64,000 bases of DNA from NCBI RefSeq assembly GCF_000227745.2, contig NC_018012.1, forward strand, positions 4,275,412 through 4,339,411, given 5' to 3'. This DNA is from Thiocystis violascens DSM 198 (GTDB taxonomy: Bacteria > Pseudomonadota > Gammaproteobacteria > Chromatiales > Chromatiaceae). How positions within the stretch are numbered: the stretch's first letter is position 1; each line of letters begins with the position of its first letter. The notes under the pieces were generated by a model. That model ran no database searches, was not told where the DNA came from, and saw only the letters and a program-made list of their open reading frames with translations. This document shows positions 1-8,405 of this stretch, one piece after another. The position numbers and the translations under genes are program-made.

Positions 1-1
1 T

Positions 2-139
2 CCCGTCAAGCAGTATCGGATTCAGGTGGTGGGCAACGACACCGAATCGCGAGTTTCTGTGCTCGACTCGACTGGGAAGCCAGATCAATCCGAGAGCGGT
101 CGACGGATTCTCACGCTGATGCAGGAGCAGATGCGTTAA
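2..139 (+). CDS. bamC: Outer membrane assembly factor BamC, C-terminal fragment
   Basis: The frame opening at base 2 is cut by the window edge and ends at TAA 137-139, leaving 45 codons. The visible tail includes YRIQVVGNDTESRVSVLD and ends RRILTLMQEQMR. It resembles the end of the second helix-grip domain of BamC, a lipoprotein of the BAM complex that inserts beta-barrel proteins into the outer membrane. The family match is by motif recall only, so the call is moderate. Confidence 0.6.
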   Translation, partial: PVKQYRIQVVGNDTESRVSVLDSTGKPDQSESGRRILTLMQEQMR

Positions 140-217
140 GGCGCGTCTCGTGGACGGTCGCTGTTGGCCGGACGCGACGAGATCCGCGACCCCAAGGTAT
201 CGACCAGGATGTGACGC

Positions 218-2110
218 TTGCGTCCATTGATTCTCCTGCTGGCATTGTTGCGACGCGCGCCCTGGATGGCGGTCGTCTTAAACCCCGCCTGCTTGCTGCT
301 GGCACTGTTCTTGGGCGTGCCGATCACGCAAGCAGCGGGGCCGTCGGTCGCGCTCACCGCGGAAGAAACGACCTATCTGCGGAGACTCGGCCCCATCACA
401 CTGGCGCCGGATCCGGACTGGGCGCCATTCGAACATCTGGACGAAAGCGGCGGAATCACCGGCATCGCCATCGATCTGGTCGAGCTCGCAGCCCAACGAC
501 TGGGGATCGAAATCACGCCGGTCATCGCGCGGGACTGGGATGCGGCGGTCGAACTGTCCAAGGCTGGAGATGTCCTGATCCTCCCCTTTCTGAATCGAAC
601 CTCCGCGCGCGAGGAATGGCTGACCTTCACCGAGCCGCTGCTCATCGATCCCAGCGTCTTCATCACCCGCGAAGAGCATCCCTTCATCGCCGACGCCACT
701 CAGTTGAGCGATGCCACCATCGTTCTGCCCAGCGGAACCTCGATGGAGGAACGCATCCGGCGCGACTTCCCCAATCTGACCATCCTCCAGGTGCCGACCG
801 AAAACGACGCCTTCCAGGCCGTCTCGAACCGCGCGGCGGATCTCACGCTACGCTCGCTGACCGTTGCCGCCTACACCATTCGCAAGGAAGGGTTGTTCAA
901 CCTGAAAATCGCCGGACAAGCGCCCGAGCAGTACGTCAACCGTCTGCGTATGGGCGTGCTGCAAAGCGAACCCCTGCTGCGCGACATCCTCGACAAGGGG
1001 ATTGCCACCATCAGTCCGCGCGAGCGCGAGGAGATTGTCAACCGGCACGTCAATATCACCATCGTCAAACCGATGGATTACGGTTTCATTCTGCGGATCG
1101 CCGGGACGCTGGCCGCGCTGATCGGTGTCTCCTTCTACTGGAATCTGCGGCTCAAAAAAATCAATGACGCCTTGAGCGAGAGCGAGCGCAGTAAATCCGT
1201 GCTGATCGCCAACCTGCCGGGCGTCGCCTATCGCTGTCGCCATGACCATGACTGGACGATGGAATTCATCTCCGCGGGCTGTCTGCAGCTGACCGGCTAC
1301 CGCAGTGAGGATCTGCTGCACAATCGCGTCATTGCCTACAATGACCTGGTCGCCCCGCAGGACCGCGAGCAGGTCAGGGCGATCTGGCAGGAGGCTAGGG
1401 ATGCCGACCGACCCGCCGCGCTGGAGTACCGGATCATCACCGCTGACCGGCAGGAAAAGTGGGTCTTCGAACAGGGCGTCTTTGTCCATGATCATGGCAA
1501 GCGCCAGGTCTGGATGATCGAAGGGCTCATCATCGACATCACCGCCCGCAAACGCGCCGAGGCCGAGCTGTACCGGGTGTCCATCCATGACGAGCTGACC
1601 GGTCTCTACAACCGACGCTACATGCTTGAGCGGCTCGGTGCGCTCATGACCGAATTCACCCGCGAAGCGCATTGCTTCGCCATTGCCTTCATCGATCTGG
1701 ATTATTTCAAAAAGATCAACGATACCCATGGCCATCCGGCCGGGGATCTGGTGCTCAGGGAATTCGCGGCCCTGCTTGGCAAGAGCGTCCGCCCTTATGA
1801 TCTGGTGGGACGCTATGGCGGCGAGGAATTCATTGTCGTGGTCACCGATAGCCACCAGCGCAAGATCGAAACCATGCTCGCCAGACTGCGGGAGAGCCTG
1901 AAGCATCAGGTTTTCGACTTTCATGGAACGCCATTGAGCGTCACCTTCAGCGCGGGTGTCGCCAATAGCGGCGATCTCGCGCCGGACGAGGGCATCGACA
2001 CACTCATCATGCAAGCCGATGAGCGGCTCTATGCCGCCAAGGCGCAGGGCCGGGATCGGGTTGTCTATCGACGGGCGCTCAGCGAGGATACGTCACCGGG
2101 GCTGGTCTAA
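218..2110 (+). CDS. Membrane diguanylate cyclase with periplasmic solute-binding sensor, PAS and GGDEF domains
   Basis: Predicted to make cyclic di-GMP in response to a periplasmic ligand. The 630-residue protein has an N-terminal hydrophobic signal segment, a solute-binding-protein family 3 type domain (about 50-270), a transmembrane helix near 289-308, a PAS domain with PAC tail (about 325-450) and a C-terminal GGDEF domain. The active-site motif is GGEEF at about 534-538. An RPYD inhibitory-site motif sits five residues before it, so product feedback inhibition is likely. The start used is TTG at 218, just after AGGA; no ATG fits better. The gene follows the bamC tail by 78 bases and appears monocistronic. 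The solute-binding domain suggests an amino acid or similar small ligand, which cannot be named. Confidence 0.9.
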   Translation: MRPLILLLALLRRAPWMAVVLNPACLLLALFLGVPITQAAGPSVALTAEETTYLRRLGPITLAPDPDWAPFEHLDESGGITGIAIDLVELAAQRLGIEITPVIARDWDAAVELSKAGDVLILPFLNRTSAREEWLTFTEPLLIDPSVFITREEHPFIADATQLSDATIVLPSGTSMEERIRRDFPNLTILQVPTENDAFQAVSNRAADLTLRSLTVAAYTIRKEGLFNLKIAGQAPEQYVNRLRMGVLQSEPLLRDILDKGIATISPREREEIVNRHVNITIVKPMDYGFILRIAGTLAALIGVSFYWNLRLKKINDALSESERSKSVLIANLPGVAYRCRHDHDWTMEFISAGCLQLTGYRSEDLLHNRVIAYNDLVAPQDREQVRAIWQEARDADRPAALEYRIITADRQEKWVFEQGVFVHDHGKRQVWMIEGLIIDITARKRAEAELYRVSIHDELTGLYNRRYMLERLGALMTEFTREAHCFAIAFIDLDYFKKINDTHGHPAGDLVLREFAALLGKSVRPYDLVGRYGGEEFIVVVTDSHQRKIETMLARLRESLKHQVFDFHGTPLSVTFSAGVANSGDLAPDEGIDTLIMQADERLYAAKAQGRDRVVYRRALSEDTSPGLV

Positions 2111-2183
2111 TGTCCGAATATGGCCGCCTCTGTTTTTCTTCGTGTCCTTTGCGCCTTTGCGGTTCAATTTGCCAAATTCAGGT

Positions 2184-2471
2184 TCACTCTTCCACCAGCC
2201 ATCCTTGCAGGGCGTCGATGAGTGATTTGGCCTGCGCGCGGCTGGAAATATTAAACTTCGATTGTTGTCGATACTCGCCATTGCGTTTTTGATAACGTCG
2301 AATGGTGTATTTCTCGGGGCCGTAATCCTCCTTGGCCCGATCCCAATCCTGATAGCGGAAGACGATGGTGGTCCAGCTACCCTTGGAGAGAATCACTTTC
2401 CCCAGTTCTTTGGTGGTCTCGATGCCGTCTTCCGAATAGCTGACGGTCAGGTCTTCGAGCTTCTCGCTCAT
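2184..2471 (-). CDS. Conserved hypothetical protein, 95 aa
   Basis: A small, charged, soluble protein with no signal peptide or membrane segment. It starts MSEKLEDLTVSY and contains a Trp/Tyr-rich core (WTTIVFRYQDWDRAKEDYG). It overlaps the stop of the upstream ankyrin lipoprotein gene by four bases (ATGA), so the two are probably co-translated. I do not recognise the family and assign no function. Confidence 0.7.
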   Translation of the reverse strand: MSEKLEDLTVSYSEDGIETTKELGKVILSKGSWTTIVFRYQDWDRAKEDYGPEKYTIRRYQKRNGEYRQQSKFNISSRAQAKSLIDALQGWLVEE

Positions 2472-3184
2472 TCTTGCTTCCCCTGGGTCTTGAGTGACTG
2501 GTTTGGGCCGGGAGCGATTCCGGCGCGGGTGGTGGCGCGTGCGCCGTTACGGATCAACAGGTCGACGATGTTGGTCGAGTTCGGTCCCTTGTCCTGCGAT
2601 TGGGCGATCTCCAAGGTCAAACGGCCTTTGGCATCCGCTTGGTTCACCTCGGCGCCATATCCGATCAGTCGCGAAACAGTCCCAAGGTGACCCTCCGAGA
2701 TGGCGATATGCAGCGGCGTCTCGCCCCGTGCGTCGGGTAAATCGATGTCCGCGCCGCGTCGCAACAGGAATTCAAAGACATCCCGATCCGCGATCCCTTC
2801 GCGTGCCAGTTGCAGGAGCATGTCTTGCGGATTCAAGGGCGCACCGTGCTCAATCAGCATCTGCGCGACTTGGGTCTTGCCGTTCGCCAGCGCGACCTCA
2901 AGCGGCGTTTTGCCATGGCGGTTCAACACGCCGGGATCCGCGCCATGGGTGACGAGTTCGCGGGCGATCGTCACGCGGCCATTTCGCGCCGCGACATGGA
3001 GCGGAAAATCGCCATTGATGTCCGCGAGATTGACATTCGATTTCCAATACAGATGCCGCTTGAGCTGATCCAGATCGCTGCTGCTCACGGCGCGATCCAT
3101 GCTCATGGTGGGGCGGCTCGGTTCCTGGCAACCGGCAAGCGCCAAGGCCATCAACAGGAGCGCGGCAGGCATTAGGCGATACAT
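2468..3184 (-). CDS. Ankyrin-repeat lipoprotein
   Basis: A 238-residue exported protein. The first 19 residues form a lipoprotein signal with lipobox LALAGC (Cys19). The rest is a stack of ankyrin repeats, recognisable from GDFPLHVAARNGR, HGKTPLEVALANGK and GETPLHIAISEGH, with spacer helices between. Ankyrin repeats are protein-binding scaffolds, so an envelope-anchored binding role is inferred; the partner is unknown. It is the first gene of a two-gene operon with the 95-aa protein, which it overlaps by ATGA. Confidence 0.85.
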   Translation of the reverse strand: MYRLMPAALLLMALALAGCQEPSRPTMSMDRAVSSSDLDQLKRHLYWKSNVNLADINGDFPLHVAARNGRVTIARELVTHGADPGVLNRHGKTPLEVALANGKTQVAQMLIEHGAPLNPQDMLLQLAREGIADRDVFEFLLRRGADIDLPDARGETPLHIAISEGHLGTVSRLIGYGAEVNQADAKGRLTLEIAQSQDKGPNSTNIVDLLIRNGARATTRAGIAPGPNQSLKTQGKQE

Positions 3185-3321
3185 GTTCGGATGATTGCGT
3201 TCGCGGCTGACCTTGGCAACAAGTCTGATGTTAAGGCCGTGCGTCGGTCAGTTGCAACTGATCGGGATGCGCATCGCCAAGTCGCCTGCTTCTGTCGATT
3301 TGCCGTGTTATCGTACATGCC

Positions 3322-3705
3322 ATGATCTGGAAACTACTCTTGACCGCCGCCGTGATCCTCGGTGCCTATGGCGTCATCCGCGCGCGTATCCGGTCCGACC
3401 GGGTTGCCCGGGGTCTGGAGCCGCCAAGGCCGCCGCTGCTGCCGCCGGGTGTGATGCGACTCGCCGTGTCGGCGGTTCTGACCTTGATGGTCCTCGGCAG
3501 CGCTTTGCATCTGTATACGGGATGGCGACATGCGCGCGAGGTCGTTCTGGTCCAGGTCGTCAACGCCAATACCGGTCAGATCACCGCTTTCGAGGTGCGA
3601 AGGGGGAGTGTGGAGGGGCGGCGCTTCCAAACCATCGATGGGCGGGAGATTCGTCTCGCGGACGTGGAACGGATGATCGTTCTGCCGAAACCGCGTCCAG
3701 AGTGA
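3322..3705 (+). CDS. Small membrane protein of unknown function, 127 aa
   Basis: Two hydrophobic segments are visible: the N-terminus (MIWKLLLTAAVILGAYGVI) and about residues 48-65 (AVSAVLTLMVLGSALHLY), separated by a Pro/Arg-rich loop (PPRPPLLPPG). The C-terminal half looks like a compact soluble domain (ITAFEVRRGSVEGRRFQTIDG). The stop codon lies at the foot of a perfect 18-bp stem-loop. Family not recognised. Confidence 0.7.
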   Translation: MIWKLLLTAAVILGAYGVIRARIRSDRVARGLEPPRPPLLPPGVMRLAVSAVLTLMVLGSALHLYTGWRHAREVVLVQVVNANTGQITAFEVRRGSVEGRRFQTIDGREIRLADVERMIVLPKPRPE

Positions 3706-3749
3706 TCGTCATCGAGTCGCCACGGCCTTGCGGCGACTCGATGACGATC
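3704..3749. repeat. Perfect 18-bp inverted repeat (stem-loop) at the end of the preceding gene
   Basis: Arms 3704-3721 and 3732-3749 are perfectly complementary, with a 10-base loop. The stem begins inside the stop codon of the upstream gene. No T-run follows, so it is not a standard intrinsic terminator; it may act as a 3' mRNA-stabilising hairpin or be a palindromic repeat. Confidence 0.85.
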
Positions 3750-3790
3750 GGCATTAGGAGCCGTTCATCAACAACCTCCCTCTGATCGGC

Positions 3791-3843
3791 GTCGCCCGCA
3801 AGCGGGCTCCTACGGGGCGTGTAGGAGCCCGCTTGCGGGCGAC
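3791..3843. repeat. REP-type palindromic pair (BIME-like), copy 1
   Basis: Two 23-base arms (3791-3813 and 3821-3843) are exact inverted copies around a 7-base loop. Each unit starts with GTAG and carries the small hairpin GCCCGC-TT-GCGGGC. This GTAG-plus-hairpin layout is that of REP sequences mobilised by RAYT (TnpA-REP) transposases. The same unit recurs at 39591-39670. It lies between convergent genes. Confidence 0.85.
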
Positions 3844-3872
3844 TTGGCCGTCGGTTTCAGCGATTCGGGACA

Positions 3873-6074
3873 TCATTGCTGGACGGTGTCTGACCGAGCC
3901 GCCGCGCTGTCGGGCCGTTCCTCAAGTTTTTCGATGATGTCGAGATCCTGCAGTTCGGCCACGCGCTCCGGCGTATACCCGAGTTGCCTGAAGTCCATGA
4001 TGCTATCCGGTGAGTGACACTCGATGCAATCGCGGCCCTTGCCCTGGATGCCGTGGTTGACCATCAGCGTACCCATCTGGCGCATCCAGTGGGGCTCGAC
4101 ATTCTCCAGCCGCCCATCGACCAGCGGATAGACCGTTTTCCAGCCCTCGGTAATGCCGAAATAGGACATGAACTCGTCCATCATGTAGAGCTTGAATGGC
4201 TCCTGATACATGCGTTGCACGATGGGATCCGAAATGGCCTTCTTGACCGATTCCGGCGTATTGCCGGTTTCGTAATAGCTCGCGTAGTCGAACGGCAGGA
4301 TCATGGCCCCGAACGGCCCCTGGTTCGTCATGTCCTCGAACATCATGGCGTTGAAGAGTTTGAACGGATAGATCCGGCTTTCGCCCTGGTTCATCGCGGC
4401 GCGCAGGTTCTTCTGGATCATGGCCTCGCGCTTGGCGAGCATTTCCGGGGACAACTGCGAGAGCGGATCGGTCGCCATCCGGACATAGGAGTCGACGTCG
4501 ATGTCCGGATACTGCTGTTTGAGTTCGATGGCCTTCGCTCTCACTGCCTCGATGATCTCGGGGTCGTCGAGTCGCGCCACCTGCTGCATCAGCGGATTGT
4601 AAACCTCCGAGCCGTTCGGATTGTTGCCGAGCGCGTTGGCCAGAAACGTTCCGTTGCCGTTGAACCAAAGGAAGGTGAAACCCTTGCCGGGCTTGCCCGA
4701 CCGATAGATGTCGGTCGGTTCGAACAGCCCTTCCTCGGGATCCCAGGTCGGGTGTACCCAGTCGCGCAGCACCACGTTCTCGGCTTCCAGTTCCTTGATG
4801 TGGCAGGTTTCGCAGGCCAGCCGCGCGATATGGCCGTTGAGCAGCGCCTTGTGCTCGGACTGGTTGTGCGGCGCCTGAGTGTGGCAGCTTTCGCAGGTGA
4901 CATCCTTGGTCGGGAGGTCGTTGGCGACCAGATCCACGCCCTTGCGTCCGCGGGGGATCTTGTGCCCCTCGGGAACGTGGCAGTCGGTACACTGGATGCC
5001 CGCCGCCGCGTGGGTGTCGTCGTGCGGGCTGAAGGGATTGCCGCGTTTCGCGCCCCGGTGGAGGATGCGCTGATTGACATGTCCCAACGCCTGCGCGGCT
5101 TTATTGTGCCGATAGGCATCCCCGCCCATGTTGTGCTGATGACAGCGCAGACAGGTCTCGGAGTTGATTGGCCCGACCGTCAGCGCAGCGCGCAGACTGC
5201 GATCCTGATTCCAGCGCAGCCCCTTGTCGTCCTGGATCACATGACGCTGATTCATGTCGTAAGCGGTGGAATGGCAGATTAGGCAGTCGATGCCGTCCTT
5301 GGCCTCGGCGGGGACATCGCCGATCGGCATCATCTTTTCGGTGGCGGGCTGATAGTTGCCGCCGATATGACATTGACCGCAGCCCTCGCTGCGCATCGTC
5401 ACTTCGCCTTGGCCATGCTCCGGGCGGCTCTCGACCAGCGCGGCCCAGCCCGTCCAGGTAAAACTCCCCGGAATCCCGCAGGCACGGTTGATCTTACCGA
5501 CCGGGATTTTGTGCGCGCCGCTGTTGACCTGACGCCCGTCATAGCCATAGGTGGAAAAACCGCCCGATTCGCTTTGAAACTTGAAATGAACCGAATTAAC
5601 GATGTCGCCGAGCGTGTCGACCGTTTTGACGGTTCCGTCGCCATGCGTGACCTGGATCGTGGCATGACAATGCAGACAGGTTTGCGGGCCTTCGTAACGA
5701 TGGATGCCAGCTTCGCGAAAATACTTGATATGCGATGGCTCGGTGTCGCGGATGAAGGACTCCGTGTTCATCAGCATCTCGATCTTGATCTGGCGTGCGA
5801 ACGGCTCCTGATCGGTGTCGACGATGGCCGCGGCCTTGCGATGGCGCGCGTCTGTGCTGAGTTCCTGGGCCAGCGCCTCGAATTCTGTCTTGGTCAATGC
5901 CGTGCTGCTGGCATAGGTCAGCGGGGCGTTGGTTTTGCCGACATAGGACTCGAAGGCGAGCGGATAGAGCACCTTGTAGGCGACTGTCAGTCCGATCAGG
6001 ACGAGCGCGGTGACGATGAGCCGACGTTTGGCGGTCGGGGAGAGCGGTTTCAGAGCGATGGGGTTCATAGTCAT
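3873..6074 (-). CDS. Membrane-anchored octahaem cytochrome c
   Basis: A 733-residue periplasmic electron carrier or reductase. An N-terminal hydrophobic helix (about 19-40) serves as anchor or uncleaved signal. Eight CxxCH haem c sites are present: CLHCH (133-137), CGQCH, CLICH, CLRCH, CTDCH, CESCH, CETCH and CIECH (683-687). Seven fall in the first ~430 residues; the eighth follows a ~250-residue cysteine-poor stretch. I see no CxxCK motif of NrfA or the lysine-ligated octahaem reductases, so a catalytic assignment is not supported. AGGG precedes the chosen ATG by 8 bases. It is the last gene of a three-gene minus-strand operon with a cytochrome b and a heptahaem cytochrome, divergent from the hyb hydrogenase genes. 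An electron-transfer role is strongly supported; its terminal acceptor is unknown. Confidence 0.9.
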   Translation of the reverse strand: MTMNPIALKPLSPTAKRRLIVTALVLIGLTVAYKVLYPLAFESYVGKTNAPLTYASSTALTKTEFEALAQELSTDARHRKAAAIVDTDQEPFARQIKIEMLMNTESFIRDTEPSHIKYFREAGIHRYEGPQTCLHCHATIQVTHGDGTVKTVDTLGDIVNSVHFKFQSESGGFSTYGYDGRQVNSGAHKIPVGKINRACGIPGSFTWTGWAALVESRPEHGQGEVTMRSEGCGQCHIGGNYQPATEKMMPIGDVPAEAKDGIDCLICHSTAYDMNQRHVIQDDKGLRWNQDRSLRAALTVGPINSETCLRCHQHNMGGDAYRHNKAAQALGHVNQRILHRGAKRGNPFSPHDDTHAAAGIQCTDCHVPEGHKIPRGRKGVDLVANDLPTKDVTCESCHTQAPHNQSEHKALLNGHIARLACETCHIKELEAENVVLRDWVHPTWDPEEGLFEPTDIYRSGKPGKGFTFLWFNGNGTFLANALGNNPNGSEVYNPLMQQVARLDDPEIIEAVRAKAIELKQQYPDIDVDSYVRMATDPLSQLSPEMLAKREAMIQKNLRAAMNQGESRIYPFKLFNAMMFEDMTNQGPFGAMILPFDYASYYETGNTPESVKKAISDPIVQRMYQEPFKLYMMDEFMSYFGITEGWKTVYPLVDGRLENVEPHWMRQMGTLMVNHGIQGKGRDCIECHSPDSIMDFRQLGYTPERVAELQDLDIIEKLEERPDSAAARSDTVQQ

Positions 6075-6278
6075 TTGTAACCCTTGGGGTTATCAAAAAA
6101 ACAGGGCACCGGTGGCGATGGCGCCACTGAGGTGATTTCCGGAAAAGGAAGTACCACTGTCGGGGCGAATTCATTCGCCGTGTTGGGGGCGCGGATACAG
6201 GGGATATAGGGGCGATTAAAATCGCCCCTACAAGACTTGCAGCCATTCTGAGTGGGGAGACTCATTTCCGGAATCGCC

Positions 6279-6908
6279 TTATCCCTGTGACTCCGGGTGC
6301 GTCTCCCGGTGCCAGCCCGTGATCATCGCGCGCAGATTCGACGTCAGGGTATCGCCCGTGGTGATGATATAGAGGTGTACCAGGACGAAGAGCGCCAGAA
6401 AATAGGCGACCGTCAGGTGCGTCATGGCGACGACCCAGACACTCCCGAGACCGAACAGCGTCTCCGGGAGATAGATCGAGAACAGGAAGGCCCAGCCGCT
6501 CAGGATCAGCACCGGCATCAAGAGATACATGACGCCCAGATAGCTGAGCTGTTGCAGCGTGTTGAGCTTCATCTCGGCGCTCGGATGGAAGGGATGCGGC
6601 TCGCTGCGAAAGATGCCGTAGCCGTAATAGCGCATCTGCGAGAACAGCCGCTGGAAAAAGCCGCGCAAGTGCACTCGATAGTGGCGTCCGTTGTCGGTCA
6701 CCAGATTGCCGATGACAAAGCCGATCCAGCCGATGGTCACAAAAATGCCAGCGACATTATGGATCGGCCGCGCGGTCTCGAAATTCAGCAGCCATCCGGT
6801 TCCGGCAAAATGCATGCTGGCCCCGGAGACGATCAGCACCAGGAACAGCAGTGCATTGAGCCAATGCCAGGCGCGCACCCAACCTGAATAGAGATACAGC
6901 GCGTTCAT
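6279..6908 (-). CDS. Cytochrome b-type membrane subunit (b561/thiosulfate-reductase-like)
   Basis: A 209-residue integral membrane protein with about four or five hydrophobic helices. Histidines sit at helix positions typical of haem b ligands (RAWHWLNALLFL, PIHNVAGIFV, MTHLTVAYFLALFVLVHLYI). The C-terminal signature resembles the b561 and PhsC/FdoI-like subunits that exchange electrons between quinone and periplasmic cytochromes. The start is set at 6908 because its ATG overlaps the TGA of the upstream heptahaem gene (ATGA), implying translational coupling; a longer upstream reading only shadows the cytochrome c gene. A 204-base gap separates it from the octahaem gene downstream. Confidence 0.85.
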   Translation of the reverse strand: MNALYLYSGWVRAWHWLNALLFLVLIVSGASMHFAGTGWLLNFETARPIHNVAGIFVTIGWIGFVIGNLVTDNGRHYRVHLRGFFQRLFSQMRYYGYGIFRSEPHPFHPSAEMKLNTLQQLSYLGVMYLLMPVLILSGWAFLFSIYLPETLFGLGSVWVVAMTHLTVAYFLALFVLVHLYIITTGDTLTSNLRAMITGWHRETHPESQG

Positions 6909-7894
6909 TTCGGATCCCCTTTGGTCCGTTGGTAGGCTTTGTAACGCCCGAAGCCATGCGCGGCAAGCACCAGCAGCGTCAGGCCGGTGACGATCAGACC
7001 GAGGAGGTCGAGCGTGGCGTTCCGGCTCATGCCGACCACATAGGCCTCGTTGAAGACCGCCTTGTTGAGCCAGCCCTTGGTGGCCAGATCTTCTTCCGAC
7101 CGATATTGATAGAGTCGGTTCAGCAGACTGGATTCCCGGGAGTGACAGTTGACGCAGTCCCGGTTGCTGTCTGCCGCCTTCAGAACCTGATGCGAGACGG
7201 TTTTCCCATTCTCCGAGACTGGGGTGTGACAGTCGAGACAGCGCACGGCATTCCAATGTTTTTCCCGGTTGGGTAGCCAGGCATGCGGGTCGCTCAGTGG
7301 ATCGCGCACCTTCTCATGGCAGGACAGACAGACCTGATTGTCGTCGCGGACGATGGCGGCAATCTCCTCGCCGACCTGCGAGGCGCGGAAGCCATGCGGG
7401 TCGTGACAGGAATGGCAACTGAACCCCTCGGCTTCGGCTGCATCCGAGGTGGCGTGGACGCTCTCGGCATATTCGGCATCGATCGATTTGTACCGCGCGA
7501 TGTTGTCCTGCGTATCGTCCTTCTCATGACAACCGATGCAGGACAGTGTCTCGTTCGCTGCGTCCGACGGGTGCGGATAGCGGTCGAAGTCTCCCTCATG
7601 GCAGTCGATGCAGTCGAGTTCTCCGTGAACCGAATGCGACAACGCATGCGGCTCGATCGCCAGATCGACAATCTCGCCCGTGCCGGGATCGCGATAGGCC
7701 AGTGTCGCCATGGCGTGACAACGCAGACAGGATTTGTTGTCTGTCGCTGGCGCCGCAGGCGTGGCGGGAGGCGCAATGGTCATGAGCGTCAGTAACAGCG
7801 TTCCGCTCAAGGCCATGATGGTCGGAAACGACCCCGCCCTGGGTTGGCGGTGGGGATCGCGCGGGTTGGTTGGATTCGCGAACAGGTTCGTCAT
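6905..7894 (-). CDS. Heptahaem cytochrome c with C-terminal membrane anchor
   Basis: A 329-residue protein with an N-terminal export signal (hydrophobic about 26-45). Seven haem c motifs follow: CLRCH, CIDCH, CIGCH, CHSCH, CLSCH, CLDCH and CVNCH. A single C-terminal transmembrane helix (about 293-316) is followed by a basic tail. The layout fits a NrfB/DmsE/MtrA-like periplasmic relay tethered to the inner membrane. It is the first gene of the cytochrome operon and overlaps the cytochrome b start. Together with the octahaem protein the operon encodes 15 haem c sites. Confidence 0.9.
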   Translation of the reverse strand: MTNLFANPTNPRDPHRQPRAGSFPTIMALSGTLLLTLMTIAPPATPAAPATDNKSCLRCHAMATLAYRDPGTGEIVDLAIEPHALSHSVHGELDCIDCHEGDFDRYPHPSDAANETLSCIGCHEKDDTQDNIARYKSIDAEYAESVHATSDAAEAEGFSCHSCHDPHGFRASQVGEEIAAIVRDDNQVCLSCHEKVRDPLSDPHAWLPNREKHWNAVRCLDCHTPVSENGKTVSHQVLKAADSNRDCVNCHSRESSLLNRLYQYRSEEDLATKGWLNKAVFNEAYVVGMSRNATLDLLGLIVTGLTLLVLAAHGFGRYKAYQRTKGDPK

Positions 7895-8405
7895 CGCAGG
7901 TTAGTCACCGCAAGTTGTACATCGGGTTCACGACCGCGGAAGGCCCGGTCGGTTGGCGTTCCGGTCAGTCTGGCAGCCGGACCAACCACATCGCAAGGCC
8001 CCGTCAATCAAACATGTCAGGCTCACTGCTCTCGGTTCGCCTCTCAATTCAGCACGGAGACCCAAGGGACGCAGTGACAATCATCATTGATGGGCCATCA
8101 AGAAATCAATGTCAATCGATGTCAATCAGGGTCGATCAATAAACCTGGTTGAATAGATCAGCGTTTTATTCGGTCTTTATCCGCAGTATTTCATTCGGTT
8201 TTCGTCCGTCCCCGCCCGTCAAGCCACTCCATTGACCAAGCTCACACATTGAATCGTCTCCGATTAGACAATTTAAGAAATTGGGCTTATAACTATTCTA
8301 GTACATAAGAATATTATTACTAACTTTGAGAATAGGCACGGTGTCGATCCGCAGTGGATTGACCCTCGGAATCCAGACGGCGCTCCTGGCGGCAAGGCGG
8401 TATCC
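7895..8405. promoter_or_regulatory. Divergent control region between the cytochrome operon and hyb operon
   Basis: 511 bases hold no convincing gene and must carry promoters for both divergent operons. Visible elements are the operator-like palindrome TTGATGGGCCATCAA (8087-8101), repeated GTCAATC words at 8108-8130, a tight palindrome CAATTTAAGAAATTG (8269-8283), and an inverted pair CTATTCT/AGAATAG (8293-8299, 8329-8335). The last 150 bases before hybO are markedly AT-rich for this genome. No exact FNR box or sigma-54 promoter was found. Confidence 0.6.

Noticed and set aside
848..2014. 388-codon open frame antisense to the diguanylate cyclase
   Set aside because: Lies entirely within a well-supported gene and has no plausible product.
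8087..8101. FNR box upstream of hyb
   Set aside because: The half-sites fit but the spacer is five bases, so it is not called an FNR site; it is reported only as a palindrome.
8333..8350. Sigma-54 promoter upstream of hybO (GGCACG)
   Set aside because: No TTGC element at the required spacing.
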